Assembly: GCA_031409495.1 (NCBI GenBank)
Contig: JANNXI010000232.1
Location: 1 to 7,848 of the forward strand
Length of the DNA: 7,848 nt
Direction: 5' to 3'
Source of the DNA: JANMDR01 sp031409495
Lineage (GTDB): Bacteria; Pseudomonadota; Gammaproteobacteria; Burkholderiales; Usitatibacteraceae
Under the pieces are notes generated by a model, which saw only the letters and a list, made by a program, of their open reading frames with translations, did not search any database and had not been told where the DNA came from. Positions 1 to 4,916 of this stretch are shown here, one piece after another. Within the stretch, counting starts at the first letter, position 1, and the number at the start of each line of letters is the position of its first letter. A program made the position numbers and the translations under genes.

Positions 1-126
1 GGCTGCTTAAATTTGAATCCACCCGCTTAACCGACACAAAGCATGTATAAAACGCTACACTAGGCAAATGATGACAAGCGTCACAATAACAACAACGACT
101 AACCACAATGACCATTCGGAGGAAGT
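1..126 (+). promoter_or_regulatory. Leader and probable promoter region of the TTT transporter operon
   Basis: This is the non-coding stretch in front of the binding-protein gene. An AT-rich TATAAA at 46-51 could be a -10 element and TACACT at 56-61 is another candidate, but neither has a convincing -35 box at the normal distance, so no promoter can be assigned with confidence. A small dyad, TGAC-AAGC-GTCA at 72-83, could be an operator half-site pair, though so short a dyad can occur by chance. A strong Shine-Dalgarno sequence, GGAGGAAG at 118-125, directly precedes the ATG at 127 and fixes that start. Confidence 0.35.
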
Positions 127-1092
127 ATGCAAGTTAAAACAGTTTCATCAATAATTAAATTGGGTCTCATCGGCGTAGCAGCTACTTTTGCTGTGAGTGC
201 TGCGGCCATTGATAGCCTTAAACTGATGGTGCCCGCAAACCCGGGCGGCGGCTGGGATTTAACAGGGCGCGCACTAGCGGCGGCTATGCAGTCTGCTGGT
301 AGCGTGAAAAGCGTGCAAATTGACAACAAAGGCGGTGCTGCGGGCACAATCGGCTTAGCGCAGTTTGTTAATTCAGCAAAGGGTGACGCAAATGCCATCA
401 TGATCGGTGGCATGGTGATGGTTGGCGGCATTATTCAAAATAAATCCGCGGTTGATCTCTCGCAAGTGACGCCTCTGGCGCGCCTAACCGAGGAATACAT
501 GGTGGTCGTTGTACCGGCTTCATCACCACACAAAACAATGAAAGATTTGGTCGACGCATTTAAAGCCAAGCCGGGCAGTATTTCATGGGGTGGCGGCTCA
601 GCCGGTGGCTCTGACCATATCTTAGCGGGCTTTATCGCGCAAGCAGTGGGGATTGAAGCAGGCAAAGTTAACTACGTGCCATTCAAGGGCGGAGGCGAAG
701 CGGTTGCAGCCATTATTGGTGGGCATGTGTCTGCAGGGATTTCAGGCGTAAGTGAATTTGCGCAGCATATTCAGTCAGGCAAAATGCGCGCGCTAGCGGT
801 ATCTTCGCCTGCTAAGCAAGCCGGTATTGCAACGCTAAAAGAACAAGGTTTTGATATTGTGTTGGGCAATTGGCGCGGGGTGTTTGGTGCACCCGGCATT
901 ACTGCTGCGCAACGCGATGCGCTCATCAAAGCAATTGAAGCGGGCGTAAAAAGTAAAGCTTGGGAAGAAACATTGAAGAAAAATGATTGGCAAAATACTT
1001 GGCTTGCTGGTGATGATTACAAAAAATTTCTTGACGCAGATACCAAGCGCATTGGCGATATTTTGGCAGGACTGGGCTTAGGCAAAAAGTAA
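127..1092 (+). CDS. tctC: Tripartite tricarboxylate transporter substrate-binding protein (TctC/Bug family)
   Basis: Periplasmic solute receptor of a TTT-family secondary transporter; it would capture a small organic anion and deliver it to the TctB/TctA membrane pair. The 321-residue length is normal for the family. Residues 1-27 form a signal peptide with a lysine near the N-terminus, a hydrophobic core and an Ala-rich cleavage region ending near Ala27. No lipobox cysteine is seen, so it should be a soluble periplasmic protein. The mature protein opens with the family's first ligand-loop signature, PANPGGGWD at residues 36-44, and the Gly-rich GGAAGT segment follows. The start is supported by a strong GGAGGAAG ribosome binding site. 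It is the first gene of an operon with tctB and tctA, and is separated from them by an intrinsic terminator hairpin. The family is clear; the substrate (citrate, another carboxylate or something else) is not, because Bug proteins differ widely in ligand. The symbol denotes the family, not proven citrate uptake. Confidence 0.93.
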   Translation: MQVKTVSSIIKLGLIGVAATFAVSAAAIDSLKLMVPANPGGGWDLTGRALAAAMQSAGSVKSVQIDNKGGAAGTIGLAQFVNSAKGDANAIMIGGMVMVGGIIQNKSAVDLSQVTPLARLTEEYMVVVVPASSPHKTMKDLVDAFKAKPGSISWGGGSAGGSDHILAGFIAQAVGIEAGKVNYVPFKGGGEAVAAIIGGHVSAGISGVSEFAQHIQSGKMRALAVSSPAKQAGIATLKEQGFDIVLGNWRGVFGAPGITAAQRDALIKAIEAGVKSKAWEETLKKNDWQNTWLAGDDYKKFLDADTKRIGDILAGLGLGKK

Positions 1093-1117
1093 GTAATTTA
1101 GCGATGAAACTGTAGCC

Positions 1118-1159
1118 AAAAAATCCCTGTCAGGCGTGCAACGCGGACGGGGATTTTTT
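1118..1159 (+). terminator. Intercistronic intrinsic terminator between tctC and tctB
   Basis: A 14-bp stem is formed by 1118-1131 and 1146-1159 with a 14-nt loop. The arms read AAAAAATCCCTGTC and GACGGGGATTTTTT, with a single G-T pair. The 3' arm ends in six T residues, giving the hairpin plus U-tract layout of a Rho-independent terminator. It lies inside the operon, 26 nt after the tctC stop and before the tctB ribosome binding site. The likely effect is partial termination, so the binding protein is made in excess over the membrane subunits. Because the A-run and T-run pair with each other, it could also act as a 3'-end stabiliser or, less efficiently, on the opposite strand. Confidence 0.85.
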
Positions 1160-1178
1160 ATTAAGAGGAAAATACAGT

Positions 1179-1658
1179 ATGCAAAAAATGATCGCGGGAC
1201 AATTCGCACTTTCAGTTGGTGTTATTGCGTTTGGCTTTTTTTTCTTCATCGGCTCATTCTTCATTCCTGATGCCGCGGGCTATTCCACCGTGGGACCTAC
1301 CCACGCGCCGCGCGCTGTTGGCATTAGCTTAATTTTGCTAGGGTCTTTGCTCTTGTGGGAAGTTATACGCGGTGGATTTCGCAACCATGATGAAGCGGCT
1401 GAGCAAGCGCTAACTACTGATTGGCTGGCGTTCGCTTGGGTATCGGTGGGGCTGTTGCTCTATGGAACACTGATTGAGTGGGCAGGCTTTATTCCGGCCT
1501 CGGTGGTTTTGTTTATGTGTACTGCACGCGCGTTTAACTCACAGCGTTGGTTGTTAAACGTGTTTATAGCGATAGTAATGGCCGTGAGTATTTTTGCGCT
1601 ATTTAACTATGGCTTGGGCTTGAGTTTGCCGAAAGGTTTGCTGAAAGGGATTTTGTAA
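1179..1658 (+). CDS. tctB: Tripartite tricarboxylate transporter small membrane subunit (TctB)
   Basis: Small integral membrane subunit of the TTT transporter, which works with TctA in the inner membrane. The 159-residue length is typical of the TctB family. Hydrophobic segments are visible at about residues 9-29, 45-62, 82-99, 101-118 and 124-145, separated by a charged cytoplasm-like stretch around 64-80. The C-terminal LGLSLPKGLL pattern (147-156) is a usual ending in this poorly conserved family. The ATG at 1179 is preceded by AAGAGGAA at 1163-1170, a good ribosome binding site. The stop codon overlaps the start of tctA in a TAATG junction, which implies translational coupling. Sequence conservation in TctB proteins is low, so the call rests on size, membrane topology and its place between tctC and tctA. 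Confidence 0.9.
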   Translation: MQKMIAGQFALSVGVIAFGFFFFIGSFFIPDAAGYSTVGPTHAPRAVGISLILLGSLLLWEVIRGGFRNHDEAAEQALTTDWLAFAWVSVGLLLYGTLIEWAGFIPASVVLFMCTARAFNSQRWLLNVFIAIVMAVSIFALFNYGLGLSLPKGLLKGIL

Positions 1659-3160
1659 TGGAAGTTTGGGACCTGCTGCTACAAGGTTTTAATGTTGCCC
1701 TACAGCCTAAAAATTTACTCTGGGCGCTCATCGGCGTAACTCTCGGCACGGCAGTGGGGGTGTTGCCCGGCATTGGCCCAGCAGTTGCCATTGCCCTACT
1801 GTTACCGCTGACCAGCAAGCTTGACCCATCCGGCGCACTGATTATGTTTGCGGGTATTTACTACGGCGCAATGTACGGCGGCTCAACCACTTCTATTTTG
1901 CTCAATACGCCAGGCGAATCAGCCACAATCGTCACCGCAATGGAGGGCAACCAAATGGCTAAACGCGGTCGTGCTGGCCCCGCCCTATGCACCGCTGCGG
2001 TGGGCTCATTTGTGGCGGGCACCATAGCCACAGTTGCTTTAACTTTAGTGGCGCCGGAGGTGGTTGGTCTAGCGATAAAATTCGGGCCGCCCGAAAATTT
2101 TGCGTTGATGGTATTGGCCTTTATTACCGTATCAACCGTATTGGGCGACTCCACCCTACGTGGATTGACCGCCTTATTTATTGGCCTAGGCATAGGAGTG
2201 GTCGGCATTGAAAATCAATCAGGCCAGGCGCGCTTTGTGTTCGGTATGGCACCGCTAGCCGACGGCATTGAAGTAGTGACGGTGGCAGTGGGATTATTTG
2301 CAGTTGGCGAGACACTTTATATGGCATCAAAACTGAACCACGTTGCCGAAAAAATCGAACGCATTAAAGGCTCAATCATGATGACGCGCGAGGATTGGAA
2401 ACGCTCATGGAAGCCTTGGTTACGCGGCACCATCATTGGCTTTCCGTTCGGCGCGATGCCCGCAGGCGGCGCGGAGATACCCACATTTTTGTCCTACGCA
2501 GCCGAGAAAAAACTGGCCGCTAACCCGGCCGAATTTGGTCATGGCGCCATTGAAGGCGTAGCCGGGCCAGAAGCTGCCAATAACGCCGCAGCCACCGGCG
2601 TGATGGTGCCGCTATTGACGCTTGGCTTGCCCACATCTGCCACCGCAGCGATATTGCTGGCGGCGTTTCAGCAATATGGTTTGCAGCCCGGACCACTTTT
2701 GTTTGAAACCAATGCACCGCTAGTGTGGGGGCTAATTGCCAGTTTTTACGTGGGCAATGTCATGTTGCTGGTGTTGAACTTACCGCTGATTGGCATCTGG
2801 ATTAAATTGCTGGAAGTGCCCAAACCACAGCTGTATGCAGGCATTTTGGTGTTCGCCACGATGGGCGTTTACGGTATGCGCCAGTCCGCTTTTGATGTGT
2901 TTTTACTATATGCCATTGGCCTCATGGGGCTACTCATGCGCCGCTACGGCTTTCCCACCGCACCCGTTATCGTCGGCATGATTTTAGGGCCGCTGGCGGA
3001 GGAGCAACTGCGCAGGTCGCTATCGATAAGCCAAGGCGACCCAATGATTTTCATTTCGCGCCCTATCAGCGGCACGATTTTAGCGATCACCGTGCTTATT
3101 GTGGTTTTACCGTGGGTGTATAAGCGATACGGGCAATATAAGCGCTCACTGAAAGCATAG
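1658..3160 (+). CDS. tctA: Tripartite tricarboxylate transporter large membrane subunit (TctA)
   Basis: Large permease subunit, with many membrane spans, which forms the translocation path for the ligand delivered by TctC; transport in the family is driven by an ion gradient. At 500 residues it is full length. The first family signature, GVLPGIGP, is at residues 34-41 and is followed by YYGAMYGGSTTSILLNTPG at 68-86. The pseudo-symmetric second signature is FPFGAMPAGGAEIPTFLSY, starting at residue 262, then EGVAGPEAANNA at 299-310 and GLPTSATAAILLAA at 323-336. The second loop reads P-A-G-G-A-E where many TctA proteins have P-G-A-G-A; I take this for a subfamily variant, not damage. The start codon overlaps the tctB stop by one base. 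After the stop the operon ends at the large hairpin at 3177-3210. The family assignment is very secure; the substrate is unknown. Confidence 0.95.
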   Translation: MEVWDLLLQGFNVALQPKNLLWALIGVTLGTAVGVLPGIGPAVAIALLLPLTSKLDPSGALIMFAGIYYGAMYGGSTTSILLNTPGESATIVTAMEGNQMAKRGRAGPALCTAAVGSFVAGTIATVALTLVAPEVVGLAIKFGPPENFALMVLAFITVSTVLGDSTLRGLTALFIGLGIGVVGIENQSGQARFVFGMAPLADGIEVVTVAVGLFAVGETLYMASKLNHVAEKIERIKGSIMMTREDWKRSWKPWLRGTIIGFPFGAMPAGGAEIPTFLSYAAEKKLAANPAEFGHGAIEGVAGPEAANNAAATGVMVPLLTLGLPTSATAAILLAAFQQYGLQPGPLLFETNAPLVWGLIASFYVGNVMLLVLNLPLIGIWIKLLEVPKPQLYAGILVFATMGVYGMRQSAFDVFLLYAIGLMGLLMRRYGFPTAPVIVGMILGPLAEEQLRRSLSISQGDPMIFISRPISGTILAITVLIVVLPWVYKRYGQYKRSLKA

Positions 3161-3176
3161 GTCTCGCTGAGAGGCT

Positions 3177-3210
3177 ACTCGCTGTCCCCGCGCCGGCGGG
3201 AACAGCGAGT
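3177..3210. terminator. Large hairpin between convergent tctA and GNAT genes, probable bidirectional terminator
   Basis: A perfect 9-bp outer stem, ACTCGCTGT at 3177-3185 with ACAGCGAGT at 3202-3210, continues after one C/A mismatch into a 5-bp CCCGC/GCGGG stem with the loop GCCG at 3192-3195. It sits in the 78-bp gap between two convergent genes, where a shared terminator is expected. No T-run follows on either strand, so it may stop transcription poorly by the intrinsic route, or may instead protect mRNA 3' ends. The CCCGC...GCGGG core also resembles REP-like repeats, but only one copy is seen here. Confidence 0.6.
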
Positions 3211-3238
3211 AAAGCGGCGAATAAAGCTCTACGGGCAA

Positions 3239-3832
3239 CTACGGCTGGCGCATTCGCCAATCACGCTCCAGCAAACCGTAAAGCCCTGAATCCGATACTT
3301 CACCATCAACAATCCAGCGCTCACGCAGATGCCCTTCAAGCTTAAAGCCAAGGCGCTCTAAACTTTTCGCAGACGCGCTATTTCTAGGATCAATATCGGC
3401 TTCGATGCGATTCAAATTCAGCACGCCAAACCCGAATGACAGCAGCGCCACCAGCGCCTCGTTCATGTAACCGTGCCCCCAATGATCAAGACCAAGCGTG
3501 TAGCCCACTTCCGCACGACGACATTGATGGACTAAATTAAACAGCGAACACTCACCCAGCAGGGCGTCATTGCTATTTAAAAAGATGCCTAAGCAAAGAT
3601 ACTTACCCGTTGCCAGACTGTCAATGTCGCGGGCAATACGAGCATGCGCAATATCAATCGAAGCCCAAGCCGGTTTGCTCAGATAACGCGCAACCTGCGG
3701 CACGGAAAAAATAGTGAATAGTGCGGACGCATCGGTGGGAGCGTGCGGCCTTAGCGTTAAGCGCAGGGTTGTCAGCTTGACTTGCGCGAATGCGGGTGCG
3801 GCAGCGGGTGCGGCAGCGGGGGTGGGATTCAT
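3239..3832 (-). CDS. GNAT family N-acetyltransferase (RimJ/RimL-like)
   Basis: Cytoplasmic acetyl-CoA-dependent N-acetyltransferase of the RimJ/RimL branch, which acetylates protein N-termini or small amines; the target cannot be told. From the chosen start it has 197 residues, close to the usual 170-200. It begins the fold with LRLTLRPHAPTDASALF (residues 23-39). It carries the acetyl-CoA loop HWGHGYMNEA at 117-126 (the R/Q-x-x-G-x-G/A motif in the form W-G-H-G-Y). The late motif NSASAKSLERLGF (151-163) is typical of the group, and the L-x-E-RW-x-V-D-G-E ending follows. The ATG at 3832 is preferred because the extra 25 residues from a TTG at 3907 are not family-like and would translate through a hairpin. 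However, no clear Shine-Dalgarno site precedes either start. Residues 2-16 are a low-complexity Ala/Pro segment encoded by a 12-bp direct repeat. It converges with tctA and lies downstream of a broken toxin gene. Confidence 0.85.
   Translation of the reverse strand: MNPTPAAAPAAAPAFAQVKLTTLRLTLRPHAPTDASALFTIFSVPQVARYLSKPAWASIDIAHARIARDIDSLATGKYLCLGIFLNSNDALLGECSLFNLVHQCRRAEVGYTLGLDHWGHGYMNEALVALLSFGFGVLNLNRIEADIDPRNSASAKSLERLGFKLEGHLRERWIVDGEVSDSGLYGLLERDWRMRQP
3794..3817 (-). repeat. 12-bp tandem repeat in the GNAT N-terminus
   Basis: Two perfect copies of GGGTGCGGCAGC (plus-strand reading) occur head to tail at 3794-3805 and 3806-3817, followed by a partial GGG. On the coding strand they encode the repeated AAAP segment near the N-terminus of the acetyltransferase. 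Because the unit is a multiple of three, gain or loss of a copy would change the length of this tail without breaking the frame. Confidence 0.85.
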
Positions 3833-3874
3833 GGGATTTGTTGCGAGTGAGTGGGTTGAGAGTGCTTTACAATG

Positions 3875-3909
3875 CCTTGGAGACGCCCTAAAATAGGGCA
3901 TCCCCAAGG
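3875..3909 (-). promoter_or_regulatory. Two-tier hairpin in the GNAT leader
   Basis: An inner perfect stem, GCCCTA (3885-3890) with TAGGGC (3894-3899) and a 3-nt AAA loop, is enclosed by an outer stem, CCTTGG (3875-3880) with CCAAGG (3904-3909), with 4-nt internal loops on both sides. It lies between a candidate -10 box at 3926-3931 and the ATG at 3832, so it would fall in the 5' untranslated RNA of the acetyltransferase. It could be an RNA control element or a dyad operator in DNA. Alternatively it is a terminator or processing stem for transcripts arriving from the upstream minus-strand genes, but no U-tract follows it. Confidence 0.5.
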
Positions 3910-3925
3910 GATAATTACATTCTAA

Positions 3926-3931
3926 ATTATA
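3926..3931 (-). promoter_or_regulatory. Candidate -10 box for the GNAT gene
   Basis: The minus strand reads a perfect TATAAT here. A start of transcription near 3919 would give a leader of about 85 nt before the ATG at 3832. There is no good -35 match 16-18 bp upstream and no extended TG motif, so this could be a chance match in an AT-rich spot. Confidence 0.35.
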
Positions 3932-3937
3932 CTACGC

Positions 3938-4140
3938 TTACTCCCGACCGAGTGCGTACAGCTCCCTCGCGCCATGCCAAATTCGATGCACCGCAACGCA
4001 TTTATTAGGCTCGTCGATTGCATACACTACACGGTGGGAGTGGTAGTTGAACGCGCGATAAAGTTGGTTTAAGGGTGGTTTAATTTACGCGCTTCGCTAA
4101 TCACGGCGAAACGACTTGGATTAACAGCCAATGTCGATAT
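3938..4140 (-). pseudogene. Decayed RelE/ParE-type toxin gene (C-terminal fragment with frameshift)
   Basis: On the minus strand one frame from 4140 to 4069 encodes ISTLAVNPSRFAVISEARKL followed by NHP and a TAA. A second frame, offset by one base, is open from 4084 and ends at a TAA at 3938-3940. From about 4075 it encodes PLNQLYRAFNYHSHRVVYAI and then DEPNKCVAVHRIWHGARELY plus ALGRE. Joined at about 4073 by adding a single base, the two read as a continuous C-terminal two thirds of a type II toxin of the RelE/ParE superfamily: a loop-like 'NPxRF...EA', a hydrophobic 'HRVVYAID' strand, and the final 'VHRIWHGARELY' strand with its conserved R and H-G-A-R. The first 35-40 residues expected in the family are absent; the recognisable part begins three bases after the stop codon of the preceding gene. 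No antitoxin gene is present beside it. It is taken as inactive, from the missing N-terminus, the frameshift and the lack of a start codon. Confidence 0.72.
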
Positions 4141-4142
4141 CT

Positions 4143-4823
4143 TTACGAGTTTGACTGCGTTAGCTCCCGAATCGAGCGGATAAGTTGGGTGCCAAGCTGC
4201 CGCGTGTTGAGCGTGTTTCCTCGTCCATTCAGTAAACCAATATTCAGTTTGAAGGCAAGCTCGCGCAATTTAGGCTTGGCTGGCAAAACTGCTTTTCCAC
4301 CAAACGTGATTTCGATCGTACCGCTCTCCAATTCTCTTACCAAATACCCGTTGTACTCGACCTCACTCACAATTGCGATGGATTGGGGTTTCAACTTTGG
4401 CGCTAATCGATTTAGAGCAAGGACCAACTTGCCACCCGTTGATTTTTTAAGTAACGGCAACAACTCACTAATTGGAACATTTAATAACGTCTCGATTTGC
4501 ATTTCTTCAGTATTCATTCGCAGCACCACGACACGATCAACAAACTGCATCGAATTTGCGTTGAACGCAAGATGACAATTTGAGCCCATCGTCGCCGTTG
4601 TTTTAACCGAGACGCGCTCGCCCACATCACTTACGACGTCATAACCTCGTTGGTTGACTGCGCTCGCCATTTGGCCATTCACCATGAGCGCAGCGTACAG
4701 CTCGCCAATACGCCCACAAAGGTGACGGAGCTCCGTTGGAGGAACGCCCCAACTAAGCTCACGCTCGAACCATGACATCGCTTCGCCAAGGGACTGTATC
4801 AGTTGCATCTGGGTAAGCGCCAT
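4143..4823 (-). CDS. Hypothetical protein with a restriction-endonuclease-like (DUF6998-like) core
   Basis: A 226-residue soluble protein with no signal peptide or membrane span. I do not recognise a characterised homologue. After an amphipathic N-terminus (residues 1-30) it has a pattern resembling PD-(D/E)XK-fold proteins: an early helix with the acidic GRIGELY (37-43, E41), then GYDVVSD (60-66, D62), then the strand ERVSVKTTA (69-77, K74). This matches the E...D...xVK spacing of the DUF6998-type nuclease-like domains. The position two before K74, often Asp, Glu or Gln, is Ser72 here. Next come a strand DRVVVLRM (96-103) and IETLLNVPISELL (110-122). A separate C-terminal segment has LRELAFKLNIGLLNGRGNTL and NTRQLGTQLI (187-215), which may be a small helical binding module. 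The ATG at 4823 has only a weak GGAA upstream. It follows the pullulanase gene on the same strand and its stop abuts the toxin relic, so a defence or toxin-related past is possible but not shown. Confidence 0.7.
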   Translation of the reverse strand: MALTQMQLIQSLGEAMSWFERELSWGVPPTELRHLCGRIGELYAALMVNGQMASAVNQRGYDVVSDVGERVSVKTTATMGSNCHLAFNANSMQFVDRVVVLRMNTEEMQIETLLNVPISELLPLLKKSTGGKLVLALNRLAPKLKPQSIAIVSEVEYNGYLVRELESGTIEITFGGKAVLPAKPKLRELAFKLNIGLLNGRGNTLNTRQLGTQLIRSIRELTQSNS

Positions 4824-4916
4824 GACTAATGTATTCCAACAAATTGATCGTTGCAGAAAGGCAAATCTCGTCCGAAACGGCCCAAACTAAAACCATCTAC
4901 AATGAATCGTACATGC

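Noticed and set aside
1861..2208. A 115-codon open frame on the minus strand.
   Set aside because: It lies wholly inside tctA, which has clear family motifs; its own translation is Pro/Thr/Ala-rich with no recognisable domain.
3833..3907. A 25-residue N-terminal extension of the acetyltransferase from a TTG at 3907.
   Set aside because: The extension is not family-like, uses a rarer start codon and would place coding sequence over the leader hairpin. The ATG at 3832 gives a normal length, although it lacks a good ribosome binding site.
4189..4575. A 128-codon plus-strand open frame.
   Set aside because: It is antisense to the 226-residue protein, whose translation has a domain-like pattern; the plus-strand product shows no family motif.
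4824..4916. A terminator for the pullulanase gene in the gap before the nuclease-like gene.
   Set aside because: I see no stem with a T-run here, so read-through into the next gene or an unseen terminator are both possible.
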